Positions 40,490 through 52,095 are shown, numbered from the stretch's first letter. The stretch: DNA of 64,000 nt from Erpobdella octoculata (GCA_963978895.1 OZ022241.1:18219273-18283272), one strand, 5' to 3'. The notes: a model not told the origin generated them from the letters alone. Made by a program: numbers and translations.

Positions 40490-40727
40490 TGCGTATCTTT
40501 GTCCCATTGCTAATGTATGATGGAGTATAACATTTGATAATTTCGTCGACCTGTCAGGCCTGTATATTCGCGTTATCCAATCATCTCCCCACCAGTCAGT
40601 GAAAAGTCTCGGGTAATAAAATCCAAACACTTCGACGTGTGTTTTGTGGACAAAATCGTAGGTGAGTATTCCTGTGTTGCCGCCTGTATGTGTCGGCCCA
40701 ACAACGCCGACGTTTGGTGGATCATAT
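40490..40727 (-). CDS. Glycosyltransferase-like protein A, exon 2 (core of N-terminal domain)
   Basis: Acceptor 'tctgaacttcag' ends at 40728 and donor GTGAGC starts at 40489. The exon enters in phase 2 and leaves in phase 0, encoding residues 328-406. Key parts are 'YDPPNVGVVGPTHTGGN', 'LTYDFVHKTHVEVFGFYYP' and 'LFTDWWGDDWITRIY', ending 'LHHTLAMGQRY'. The Asp-rich 'WWGDDW' and the 'FVH.TH...FGFYYP' block are the most conserved features of this glycosyltransferase-like family as I know it. The end corresponds exactly to the partial exon of paralogue B at 64000-63948. Confidence 0.85.
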
Positions 40728-41084
40728 CTGAAGTTCAGAATCAAAAAATAATAACAAATGTGATAATTTTTAAAAACAACTGGCTTTTATAAAAAGCTAA
40801 GCGTCACAAGCTATATTCAAAAAATTACGGAAGTTCTTATATAATGTAACAACGACAAATAAGTTTTCTACATGAGCGTCATGAATTTTTTTGGAAATAA
40901 TTTTTTTCCATAAAAAGTTATTTTTTAATTTGGAAAAGTCTGTACGACTGTCAGCTATTTTTGGAGGCAAAAATATATCAGGCTCTAGAAAATATTTGGA
41001 GAAAATATGTACGACTTCACCCACCCTAGTCATCAGTTATTGTTGGTAGCAAAAGTGTATAAAGTTTTATATATGTTTTATATA

Positions 41085-41150
41085 TAAGGGTAGGCACCTA
41101 TAAATGGCTGCCTCTGCAAATGCCCTTTCTCACCTTCGAGCAAGACTTAA
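41085..41150 (+). repeat. Dispersed repeat, inverted copy at 30100-30150
   Basis: 'gcacctataaatggctgcct' and the following 'ctgcaaatgccct' match the reverse complement of 30150-30100 with few changes. Probably an internal part of the hAT-like family whose modules recur in this window. Confidence 0.6.
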
Positions 41151-42135
41151 GTCTTGGAAAAGACGTTGTGAAAGAAAAATGAATTAAAAAAAAGGTTTTA
41201 AAGTACCTACAGTGAAAGTTGATTAAATTTTGTGATATAGTAATTTGAAATTGAACCGTAAAACAGAGCTTATAAATAGATTGCAAAAACCGCTTCAGTG
41301 ACTCTATGGACTTAAATTTTAACCACTTTTATTTTGCTTATGTTGAATTAGGCCACATGGAACTTCAAAAAATAGATTTAAAAGTTTTTAAAGTGCAATC
41401 CGCTTAAATGAGAAAGCAGTTTGGCTAATTTTATCCGATTTTTTAATAAACAATATTATTACAGGTGAACTAATTTAAGCCAATTCCGACAAGCCAAGCA
41501 ACAAGAAATGAAGGAACAGAAAATAATAACAAGTCATTACTCTTGCTTGGATATTTAATTTATCTTGTCTGTCCATATGTAATAGCAATAATAATAATTT
41601 TGACTTTATATCGCCTTTATGAGTGTCGCCTAATGACAGTTTTATTGTAAAACAAATAAAGGATTTATTATTGAGGTTTGCTGATAAGTCACACACATTC
41701 TTGCAGTCTCAAAATGATTTAAACTCCTAGTCAGTGATTTTGCTTTATGAACAGCGGCTAGCAACATCATCAACGTCAGACAATGCCTTTCAAATCTCCA
41801 ATTAATTTGCATGCAAAGCTCTGTTAGTATCGCTCCGTGCCGACCACCTTGTTTCTGTGGCGTTCTTGAAATTTTGACCATCTCTGTGGTGAAGGTGAGA
41901 AGAAATTATAGACTGATTGCACTGCACAAATCAAAATGGTTCACTGATGTTGTACAACATTCTGCAGTAGCTGAACCAGCATAGTTTCTGGCCAAAATAG
42001 CGTCAAAACTCAAAAATAGTGTTTTTCAACTTTATAAATAATGTACAGTAAACATAAATAAAAATTAATAAGGCCTACAAATGCAATATTATGGAAAAGT
42101 ACTTGGGGCCTACGACCATCCTAAAACGGCCCTGA

Positions 42136-42220
42136 CAGTTGGTTGAGAAACTCCACTTAACTTGTTATTACATGAATAACTGAGATCGACACTCCGATGG
42201 CCCGGTTTCGAATCCGGCTG
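42136..42220 (+). ncRNA. Possible tRNA-like SINE remnant
   Basis: An A-box-like 'ttggttgagaaactcc' (42139-42154) and a B-box-like 'ggtttcgaatcc' (42204-42215, one T more than the tRNA consensus) occur in the right order but about 50 bp apart. No cloverleaf was confirmed. Confidence 0.25.
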
Positions 42221-42524
42221 AAGATGTCCGACGGATTCAGTCTTTGAATCAGAAGACCAAAACAAGCAGGCCGCAAAAACGAGTTTATTTAACAAATTCC
42301 TTATATTTCAAGATTCCTCGGTTTTTATTTAATGCAAATTTTTATTTTAAAACGATGTTTTTTCAACTTTGTAAATACAAAATTTATGTAATTAGGTTTG
42401 ATTTGTTGAAGACAATAAAACTTGAAATCATTTTTATGCAATAATTTTTAAATTGTCTACACGACATAATATCTTTAATTTTTTTAATTAATTTACCATT
42501 ATAATAACAGTAATCAAAATCTAC

Positions 42525-43504
42525 CCTGCAAGAACTTGGACAAATAGTTCAGTCCAATTGGAAGTCCTCATATTTGTGTCATCGTTTATCCTGTAAAAGT
42601 AATCCATGTTGTCCAAATAGGCTTCAATCATGGCATCATTTTGTGCCCAAGCTGGTAGTTTGGTGTGGTCGCACTGTACAAAATGCAAATGAACTGCAAG
42701 TTCCTTTGGACAATTTTTGTCGATAGTTGCTTTAAATGCTCTGTAAAATACGCCGTTTCTGGCTAGATCATCTAATTCTTTGTCGTTTGAGTCGTAAGCA
42801 AAATAAAAATGGTAGTTGTATTTGAATTGATGAATGCCATTTGGAGCTGTTTTGGCTGTCACATTTTTAGAATAGTCTTCAGCAACCATTTTGCAAAAAG
42901 AAGGCAAAAAAGTGTGAAAAAGTTGCATTTTTTTATCTAAGTTTGCTTCACTAAGATTAAGTAACTTAGCCGACGTAAGTCCTCCTCCTATGGCAACATT
43001 TAGTAATCCGGGCGTCAAATGATCAGTTGTATCGCCCAATAGTAAGCCATCAAATTGTGATTGAGTTTCAAGAAATGAAAAATTAAACTTTCTGTTACTA
43101 TTTTTAGAAGTATTTTCTGTAACATTCAAATTGCTTTTATGAATCTCTGTATTTTCTATTGTTTTATCGACGTTGCCATGAAATTCTATGTGAACATCGT
43201 AGTCAGACAAATCAAGACCAGTCAAGTTTTGAACGTTTTGATCTTCAGATGCAGCCTGGTAAGAATCCCAAACATATTTCTCTGTTTTTCTTGACTTATT
43301 TGTATAACCTTTTTCATTTTCCCATTTACCGACCCGCTTTTGGTAAAACACCAATGTATTTTCGTCTGATTTTTCTGAAGAAACTTTTTGCAAGTTTTTT
43401 GCATTCCAGAAATAAACAAGAATGACATAAGCAGATAAAATGGAAATGATGAGCTTTTTATGGGTTTTCAAGTTCGTACACAAACTTGACAGCGTTAGAG
43501 CCAT
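42525..43504 (-). CDS. Two-domain glycosyltransferase-like protein A, exon 1 (start, membrane anchor, N-terminal domain)
   Basis: The full gene runs 43504-37621 in four exons and encodes 853 residues. The start at 43504 is chosen because residues 15-35 ('LIISILSAYVILVYFW' after basic residues) make a type II signal anchor, placing the rest in the lumen of the Golgi or ER. Residues 40-180 form a poorly conserved stem with several N-glycosylation sites. From about 200 the catalytic-type domain begins: 'FKYNYHFYFAYDSNDKELDD', then 'DNMDYFYRINDDTNMRTSNW' with an 'NDD' (307-309) in the position of the metal-binding DxD of GT-A folds. The exon ends in phase 2 at 42525 before GTAGAT. The two-domain layout, an N-terminal GT-A-like and a C-terminal glycosyltransferase-like unit, suggests a bifunctional enzyme. 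Substrates and family number are unknown. A tandem paralogue (B) lies upstream on the same strand. Confidence 0.82.
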
Positions 43505-44045
43505 TAATGTAATTTTTATGGTTGAAACCAGTAGATGTTATTTGAAGGAGATCTCTTGTTATTCAAGCTACAAAACAAAAACAAATAAAAAAAGCCCTGA
43601 ATAAATTATTTGACCATAATTTGTTTATGTAAAAAGCACGTTTCATTGCATTGAAGGAGTCTATCATAAGACTAGAGATGGACCGATTTTGATGTTTTAC
43701 CGATTAGGAATTCGGATAATCGATGATGTTTTATTACCGATTTCGATACCGATCCGATTAATTGCAAATTATGTCATTTTCTATGATTGAATAAAGACAG
43801 TTTTTTTCTAGATCTACCGGGACGATCGCAGAAGTCGACAACGAAATCATCTATTATTTTACTGTACACATTTTTTGTTTGTTATTTATATTAATGAATT
43901 TTAAAAAATACAATCAACAACATTTATTATTTATAAAAATTTTAATTAATTACTAATACAAACGTGTAAATCTACCTTTTGATATAAAAATGATAATTCT
44001 TGTAACTTTTTATTGTTTTTGTTAAATTTGTTTACGCGGTAAAAA
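43505..44045. other. 5' flank of gene A
   Basis: No promoter motif was identified with confidence. 'ctagagatggaccgatttt' at 43671 followed by 'ttaccgat' repeats resembles one end of a hAT-like MITE; no partner end was found. Confidence 0.4.
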
Positions 44046-45932
44046 TCTATATATATAAAAGAACATGTCCTGACTGACTGACTGACTGACTGACTGATAA
44101 TCAACGCCGAGCTCAAACGCCTCATCCTAGGAACGTGAAATTTGGAACTTATATTACTTTTATTGCGTAAGCATCCACTAAGAAAGGATTTTTGAAAATT
44201 TTGCTCCTGAGGGGAAGAAACTGGAAAACAAACTTTTTTATAAAACAATGTATATCTCGGAAACCAAAAATGAGGAAATTTTGAAATTTGGTATATGGAT
44301 TCGTCTTGAAAAATAAAAAAATACGTGTTTCACCATTTTTTGAAAATTTGGTTTCCCGGACCTCAAATGTGGGTTGGAAAATTGGGTTATTTGATTTTTA
44401 AAGTAGCTGCTACTCAAAAACTGTGAATGCTACAGGAGCAAAAATTAGTATTTAGTTTCTACTCCAAAAATAATGAAATACGTGTTTTAGCATTTCTTGA
44501 AAATTTGGTTTCCAGGACTTCAAATGTGGGGTGGACAATAGGGTTATTTGTTTTTTAAAGTAACTGCTACTCAAAAACAGTAAATACCACAGATGTAAAA
44601 ATTAGTATTTAGTTTCTATTCTAAAAATAAAGATTTATGTGTTTTATCATTTTTTTAAAATTTGGTTTCCAGGACCTCAAATGTGGGGTGGAAAATAAAG
44701 TTATTTGGTTTTTAATGTAACTTCTACTCGAAAACTGTAGATGCTACAGGAGTAAAAATTAGTATTTGGTTTCTACTCCAGAAATAATGATATAGGTGTT
44801 TTACCATTTTTTGAAAATTTGATTTCCAGGACTTCAAATATGGGGTGAAAAATAGGGTTACATGGTTTTTAAAGTAACTTCTACTCAAAAACTGTAAATG
44901 CTACAAAAGTAAAATTAGTATTTAGTTTCTACTCTAAAAATAATGATATACGTGTTTCACCATTTTTTGAAAATTTGGTTTCCAGGACCTCAAATGTGAA
45001 GTGGAAAAAAAGTTATTTGATTTTAAAATAACTGCTACTCAAAAACTAGATATATGTGTTTTATCATTTTTTTAAAATTTGGTTTCCAGGACCTCAAATG
45101 TGGGGTGGAAAATAAAGTTATTTGGTTTTTAATGTAACTTCTACTCGAAAACTGTAGATGCTACAGGAGTAAAAATTAGTATTTGGTTTCTACTCCAGAA
45201 ATAATGATATAGGTGTTTTACCATTTTTTGAAAATTTGATTTCCAGGACTTCAAATATGGGGTGGAAAATAGGGTTACATGGTTTTTAAAGTAACTTCTA
45301 CTCAAAAACTGTAAATGCTACAAAAGTAAAATTAGTATTTAGTTTCTACTCTAAAAATAATGATATACGTGTTTCACCATTTTTTGAAAATTTGGTTTCC
45401 AGGACCTCAAATGTGAAGTGGAAAAAAAGTTATTTGATTTTAAAATTACTGCTACTCAAAAACTATAGGTGCTACAGATGTGAAACTTAGTCTTTTGAGG
45501 TTTTGTGCCGGTTAAAAGTAGATGAGTTCAGTTTATCACCGGACGGACGGGCCAAGCCGTTATTTTAGGGTCTTCATACGGCCCTGCCCAAACCTTAAAT
45601 CAAGGTGGGACGGGCCAAGATTTTTAACCAAGTATATAGACTTTTTAGTGATTTTAGGGTGTTCAGACGGGCCGGACTAAACCTGAAGTCAAGGTGGAAC
45701 GGGCCGAAGTTTTTCATCAAGTTTATAGAACTTCTAAGCCTGTAAAAACGGGCCGGACCCATATTAGACGGGCCGTGCCGGGCCAGGAATTTCGGTTTTT
45801 GAAACGGGCTGTGCCAAGTTGTCGACGGGCCGAGCCGAGACCTAAAAAATTGATCCGTGCAGTACTCTACTATGTTTGCACGGTTCAAATTCTCTAATTT
45901 CATGCGAGCGAAGCCGCTAGGGGCACTGCTAG
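44046..45932 (+). mobile_element. Helitron with internal 157-bp satellite, copy 1 (complete)
   Basis: It starts TCTATATATATAAAAG after A (44045) and ends in a GC-rich hairpin region 'gcgagcgaagccgc' then CTAG (45929-45932) before T. This is the canonical Helitron structure A|TC...CTAG|T with no target duplication. After a (GACT)n tract at 44073-44097 comes a run of about eight units of a 157-bp repeat marked by 'aaaatttggtttccaggac' (44350, 44507, 44664, 44821, 44977, 45081, 45238, 45394). One unit (between 44977 and 45081) is shortened to about 104 bp. A second level of duplication copies about 400 bp (44635-45020 onto 45052-45437). A GC-rich module of 'acgggccgagcc' words lies at 45535-45840. 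There is no Rep/helicase, so it is non-autonomous. Confidence 0.85.
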
Positions 45933-46099
45933 TATATATATAAATGAGATTATGTATGTATGTGTTTAGGGTGGTCCTTAATTTTCAAAATTGACTTTTT
46001 CTATGGAGCACCCTTCCACATTGTTCAAAAATCGGCAGAAAAAATTCTAAAAAAAAACTCAGCTAAATTACAATGATTTAGAAGTCGCTACCACACGTA

Positions 46100-46325
46100 T
46101 AAATTTATATATGTAAAATGCCATATTTTTGTCCAAGTTTGTGTGTTTATTTGCTTATCAAAAACCGCTGAAACATTTTTAACAAAATTTAGCATAAAGG
46201 TAGTCTTTATTAAGACAAAAGTTTTGAGCTTTTAAAGATAGAAATCGTTTTGTTATTTTACGTTTTATTGTAATAAACGAGAAAAATCTTTAAAAAAAAC
46301 TGAGCAACGCTGTGTAACCTTGTAA
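46100..46325 (+). mobile_element. Degenerate Helitron relic inside the inverted-repeat transposon
   Basis: Its start 'tttatatatgtaaaatgcca' and 'aaaaccgctgaaacattttt' resemble Helitron 5' sequence; its end 'ctgagcaacgctgtgtaacc' resembles the 3' hairpin 'cccgggcaacgccgggtaac'. Heavily mutated. Confidence 0.35.
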
Positions 46326-46515
46326 GCTGAGTATAATGCAAGGCTCCATGACTACTTCTTGCATGTATTTATGTTGATGGAACTTTTAATTACACGCCAT
46401 TCTTTATACATAATTTATGAATATGTTGCTCTTTACGTTTTGTCAAGTTTTTCAAAATGCATTTAATCAGCAGTCAGCTACATATTTGCAATCAAACAAT
46501 TTGACAATATAATAT

Positions 46516-46770
46516 TTGACTGCAACTGCAGCTCGGAGCATATCTGATCATTTCAAATGCTTTGGCTCTACTTCCGTCAATTGCGGTCCAAGAAATGATC
46601 CAAGACAAAAATTGTGCTTGTTGTCATCACATTTCATAAATTACTTTAGAGGCAACAGTTACTCTTTATCTTGTTGTCCTTTAAAAATTCCCGACAATGA
46701 TTTTCAGAAGATTTTAAGGCAGCTGTGGATACACCGACTAGTTAACATTTCAGACATCGAGTTCAAATGA
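46516..46770 (+). CDS. Unassigned 84-codon frame in the inverted-repeat transposon
   Basis: Non-repetitive composition with seven Cys/His-type residues ('SDHFKCFGSTSVNCG', 'SSHFINYF', 'LSCCPLKIPDNDF'). It could be a remnant of a transposase or of an adjacent zinc-binding domain; no family was recognised, and it is too short to call functional. Confidence 0.25.
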   Translation: MTATAARSISDHFKCFGSTSVNCGPRNDPRQKLCLLSSHFINYFRGNSYSLSCCPLKIPDNDFQKILRQLWIHRLVNISDIEFK

Positions 46771-47836
46771 CATAGAACACAGTGCCGTTTCCAATGTTTT
46801 AAATAGAATTATTGCATTTGCTAAAACTTATCTGAAACAATTCCAGCTTTGTGATGATTATTGTTAACTGTTAAAACTGGCAATAATATTTCTAGAAGAA
46901 ATTCTATCTTGAAGTTATTTGTGCATAGCTAACACAGGACTGCATAGAGACAGATGATTGATCAAAGTTGTTGATTCATTGAGGATTTGGATGCTGAAAC
47001 ACAAGTTCAAAAATGGTAAAAACAAAAGATAAAGAACGCAAGTTTGTTAGAAAGCTCAGACATAATAAAAAGAACATTGTTGTATAAATTCAAAGTTTGA
47101 GCATAAAAGGTAGAATGCCGTTACGTAGATGTGTTTGGTGATGAACACCGTATTATATGACAACATAGATCAATAAATACCAGACACAAAATCAAGTTTC
47201 TCAGATCGCGATAAAAAATCCAACCAAGATAGTTGTGGAGCTTCTCAGTAAAACAGATGGCTTTCGCTTTTTTGACAGCTTAGTTTTCCAATGACACAAA
47301 CAGTTGAACACCGGTGCAAAACATTTTGTAGGAGGATAACTGTAAATCCATTCGGTGACGAACATTATCAATATTATGAAAATATTGTAAAACATTGCAG
47401 AACATGGTGTAGTCTAGATGGATAGGCACAAGCTGCACACTAACAAAAAACCACAACAATGCCCTGCACTTAATTTAGAGAGTTACACCCAGAGATTTCC
47501 TGATAGAGCGAATTAGACTATCACTGGTCTAACTAGATGATTTTTTCACTTTGATAGTTTCAAAGCAGAATGAATACAATTATTACAATTTGTTACAATG
47601 TTATCTTTGTAGTTAATTGTTTCTTAATTCTTCGTATTTTAGAAAACTTAGCATATATGCTTTCCGAAGGCACTTCTTAAGATACCAATTCTTCGACAGC
47701 GACCTCTAAAACATATTTTATTCAACTAAAATTTGTAATACATTTATTTTCGCATAAATGTCAACTATTTCAAAGGCTGTCCCGCCAGAAAACTAAAAAA
47801 AAATTGTTTGCCCTATAAGGACCACCCTAATGTGTT

Positions 47837-49456
47837 ATATGTGTGTCTGTATGCATGTATTTATGTACTTAAGTATTGCTACACTATTTATTCAATCGTA
47901 ATGAAATTTTCACACAACCTTGAGAGTTAATAAAGGAAGGTTTTGTGAAAAAAATGCGATCCGTCACAAAATGAGAGGGAACCTTTTAAGGTAAGCACGG
48001 ACAGTTTAAGTCACCGTTTTTTAAACTCCTTTATCTTTACAAAATCTTTGAAGTAAAATAGCTGTTTACATAATATTATTATTAACTATTATCAGCACTT
48101 TGTAATGGAGCAAGTTGTGAAATTTTTTCAGCTTTGAAATATTTTTGAAACCGAGAATAACCACTGTTCAATTCAAGGTTTTCAGACAGAATTTTAGACG
48201 TATGAAAAATTAATTAGTGACGAAAAAGCGCTGTTTCAAACAGAGCCCGTTTTAAATTCAAACTTTGCTCCACTCCAAAATCCTATTTATCATTACAAAT
48301 TAATTATCATAACTTTCTTCGGTCATGTATAAATTAGAAAATCCAAATAAGCACCCCTATCTTCAATTATAGTCTTCGAACTAGAAAAACATTAACTAAT
48401 TTCTGAAGAAGCTTTTATTACAGGCAGCCTTGAAGTGCATAATAGAAGAGTATCGCAATCTTCACAGAAATGGGGTCACATTCCTTCAAATAATATTATT
48501 TGACAATCAAATTAAATTTTTGTTTTAAATCTTACTTGAATTACAGTTTCAATTTTAATAAAAAAAAACTCAACTTTAGTTTGTTATTTCATATTGTTTT
48601 TCAAGATTCCGAATTTTAAATCTTTTGGTTTTTATGTGATTTCTCATTCTTCCAAATATAACATTTTGTTACGGACTAGAATCCTTGCAGTAAAAAGCTT
48701 CTTTAAATTCTAATAATTGCTCTTAGTTGTCGTAAATCATAGATTTATCTTTATAATAGATTAAAACTTACCAGTAGCTGGCTATAAAAATATTCACAGT
48801 TATGGCATGAACCAAAGATGTATTATAGGTTTAAAAAATACAATAGCTAGTCCAAATTCTTGTTCAATAGAATCTTAAATAATTGAAACTCTTACACTGT
48901 TTATGATTGAAGTAGTATCCATTAAATATTTTCCTAGTTTAGTTTTGAGCAACGTCAAAGATTGCTAAACACCAGAAAATCAACATATTTTTGCTTCTAA
49001 ACAAGGCACTAAACTAAAAACAAATATTACAACATAGCAACGATAGAATTTCTTCTCACTAGAGCTTCCTGGCTGTTTTGATACAATTAAAAAACGGTCT
49101 AGGCTCGGTACTGTCATAATGCTGTTGTTGAAGATATCTTCAATCGATGAATGGTGCACCCAAGCGAAATGGGGCTTTGCATTGTCAAGCTGTCGCTTTT
49201 TTAGTTCATTCAGTTAGGCTACTAAATTGTTTCTGTATTTAAAATCTCTATTTTGTCATAACAGCTTTTCAAGAACTCAATAATTGAATAAAAAAACAAA
49301 AGGTAAGTAAACAATGAGGTGCACACTAAAAATAATGTTCCTGATTTCAAATCAGCTTCATTTTGTTCTTAAAAACTAATGGAATGGAAAAAACTATTTT
49401 TGATCACAATTTTTAGTTGATTTTAACTATCTTGTTTTTTCCACCTTCTGATTTTT
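47837..49456. other. Gene-free stretch
   Basis: No gene with recognisable structure. A 60-codon minus-strand frame at about 49205-49020 contains 'DNAKPHFAWVHHS', reminiscent of the D-N-A-x-P-H motif of DDE transposases, but with no other support. Confidence 0.45.
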
Positions 49457-52095
49457 TTGCTTTTTACAGCTTTTGACTTGGAGCACCTAATCCAAATCAA
49501 GCTTTATAGTTTTATACTAGATTTGGTGCTCTCTGGGGACTCAATGTTGATCTCAAATGTGGAGTTTAGATGCCAGATCGCTACCAGTGACCACAATGTA
49601 ATAATTCTCCATTTAAATGATACAGATCCAAGAGACAAAAACGATGTTCGAAACTCATATATGTTTGATAAAGCAAACTTTGCAGCAATAAACAACTTTC
49701 TGAAACTTGTGAAATGGGACGACATCTTCCAATATTGTTTCGACGTAGAAAACTGTTGGAATGCCCTTCAGCAGTGTATGAGTTACGTGACACAAACCTT
49801 CGTTCTAGTTCGCACTGTATTGAGCTCACGAGGACGACCAAGAAAAATCTCCAATAGAATAAAACGTCTATATAAATTCAAATTATTCTTCTGAAAAATC
49901 GGGAAGCATACTAAAGAGAATAAAGATAAAATCAAATACATGGAGTTTTCAAAATTATGTACTAAAGCAGTAAAAAGAGAACAATATGACATTGAGAAGG
50001 GTTTTGTTTCATCTGGTAGCGTTGGTGCTTTCTACAAATATATTCACAACAGACTCTCGTTGAATTCTAAAATTACTGCGATCGAAACAAGTGATGGCAC
50101 GATTGTTACAGATCCGGCTAAAATGTCAAATGTCTTCAACGTCTATTTTGCAACCGTTTTTACAAAAGACGATGGAAGTAATCCACCTCTGGTGCAGCGG
50201 TCTCCCAATCTCCTGGAAAAAGTTACGTTCACTCCTAATGTTGTTTTTTCAACCCTGAGAAGTCTTCGAATGACAAAATCTTGTGGCCCAGATGATATAC
50301 CGAATATATTGCTTAAACGCTGGGCCCAAAACTTGACTATTCCACTCTGTCATATTTTTGAAATGTCTCTCAAAACACGAAGATCGCCTGAAATATGGAG
50401 AACTGCATACATCACACCAATTCACAAAAAAGGACCTACAAGTGTTGTCTCAAACAACAGACCAATCTCTCTCACGTGTACATGCTGCCGCGTTATGGAA
50501 AAGATTGTTAGCAAAAGCATCTTAGCCCACCTCTCTACTCATGGTCTTATTTCTCCACATCAGCACGTTTCCTGAGACAGAGATCAACTTGTGCGAACCT
50601 TCTGGAGTGTGTACATGACTGGATTGTAGGGTTACTGGATGGTGGTCAAGTGGACATTGTTTATTTTGATTTTCAAAAGGCTTTCGACCCGGTCTCCCAC
50701 CCAAAGTTGAAGACTAAACTCATTAGCTACGGAATATCAGGTGATTTGTTGGCATGGATCTTGGATTTTTTGAGTGCTCGAAAACAGCTTGTTCGAATTG
50801 GTGAGTGCTTATCTGCTCCGAGAGATGTTACCAGTGGTGTCCCTCAAGGAAGTGTCCTGGGCCCCATACTCTTTCTAATTTTTATTAACGATATTACGAA
50901 TGGTGATGCTTTCGGATCGGTCTCTGTCAGGATGTTTCCAGACGACATAAAAATTTACTCAGCAACTCTTCGTCGGCTCCAGAAATACAGAGAGCAATTG
51001 ATGAACTAGTTCTCTGGAATGAAACATGGCAACTGAATCTGGCACTATCAAAGTGTTTTATATGTCCCATTCACAGGCGAAGAAACGACAAAGGCTTCGA
51101 AATACCTAGATATCGAATATGGACATACGAGCTTAAACCGACCGAGCAAGCAAGGGATCTGGGTGTACTAATTGATAAAAACCTTGATTTCAAAAAACAC
51201 ATTGAGAACATTATCCACTCTGCGTCGGTGAAACTTAGATTAATAAAACTATGCCTCCTGTCTAAAGATCCGTATCTGACCATTGCTCGAATACTGCTCT
51301 CCAGTTTGGAGCCCTCGGCACAAGTACCTAATCGACGGCCTGGAGAAGGTTCAGAAAAGATTCACCCGAATGGTTCAAAATATCAACCATCTACCATACT
51401 CGACCCGTCTCAGCTTTTTGGGATTGAAAACTCTAGAAGAGCGCAGATTTATCGCAGACCTTTGTTTCTGCTACAGATCTTTAAATGGAATGGTGGATTC
51501 TAGTCTGGTTGGACAATATGAACGAGCAAATTATGAAAAAACAAGGGGCCATAGCTACATACTAATGCCAGGTCAATATAGAACTGACGATGCCAGGTTT
51601 TTCATAACTGGACGCGTGGTCTCAGCATGGAATTCTTTGACTCAGGATGTTGTTGGATCATCAAACTACAGTCGTTCAGAAGCTTGATAAATCAGATGGA
51701 TTTATTTAAGTTTTCAAGACTTTGAATATTTCATGAAGCATTAGCAGATCTGGATGTCACATGAACAGATTTTTGGAAGTATTTAGAGGGATTTTGAAGA
51801 TTGCGGTGGAAGTTTCAAACTTATCTATATGCGTTAAAAACAACAATTTGTCAGGTTTAACCGATCCATAAATGCAAAATTTAAATATTTACAAGAATTA
51901 ATATCTTATTCAATATGTTATATGCGAGCATATCTTGCTATTGTATATGTCTAACATCTTAACAATTTACGATTTGCAACTGATTATGTGTACATATTTC
52001 GTTTATTGGTTTTTTTTGTTTCGTTTGTACTGTCCGAACGGTATTAGAGGCCGATAGGCCCTTCTGTTTGCGAGTAAATAAATAAATAAATAGTC
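49457..52095 (+). pseudogene. Second LINE, CR1/Jockey-like, 5'-truncated and decayed
   Basis: Pieces in order: the end of an APE endonuclease ('FILDLVLSG', 'TSDHNVIILHLN', 49490-49620); a linker; reverse transcriptase ('SCGPDDIPNILLKRWA', 'WRTAYITPIHKKG', 'NNRPISLT', 'IVYFDFQKAFDPVSHPKL', 'GVPQGSVLGPILF'); and the thumb and C-terminal part ('RDLGVLIDKNL', 'LEYCSPVWSPRHKYLIDG', 'LEERRFIADLCF'). It ends at an (AAAT)n tail at 52075-52093. Damage: in-frame TGA at 49892, frameshifts at about 50569 (one G lost in 'QHGFL'), 51000 and 51283. In the catalytic box, F/YADD is FPDD ('VRMFPDDIKIY', near 50935). It is inactive. Confidence 0.88.

Larger units (their letters stand above)
40745..42524 (-). 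other. Intron 1 of gene A
   Basis: GTAGAT donor at 42524; phase 2. It contains the dispersed repeat at 41085-41150, the module 'gtcatcagttattgttgg' at 41028 and a possible tRNA-like SINE remnant at 42136-42220. A minus-strand open frame of 79 codons (41881-41642) with two AATAAA signals just downstream could be a nested or processed sequence, but I do not recognise it. Confidence 0.6.
45967..47829. mobile_element. Unclassified inverted-repeat DNA transposon, 1.86 kb
   Basis: The ends TAGGGTGGTCCTTA (45967-45980) and its complement (47816-47829) are a perfect 14-bp inverted repeat. They are flanked by the 7-bp direct repeat ATGTGTT (45960-45966 and 47830-47836). A 7-bp duplication does not fit hAT (8), Harbinger (3) or Tc1 (2), so I leave the superfamily open. 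The interior holds a degenerate Helitron-like insert (about 46100-46325) and an 84-codon frame at 46516-46770. It starts 35 bp after the 3' end of the Helitron at 44046. Confidence 0.72.

Noticed and set aside
41642..41881. 79-codon minus-strand frame followed by AATAAA signals in intron 1 of gene A
   Set aside because: Not recognisable and partly repeat-like; could be a processed fragment, but the evidence is too thin for a gene call.
49020..49205. Minus-strand frame with 'DNAKPHFAW', like the DDE transposase motif
   Set aside because: Only one short motif and no second catalytic block or inverted ends were found.
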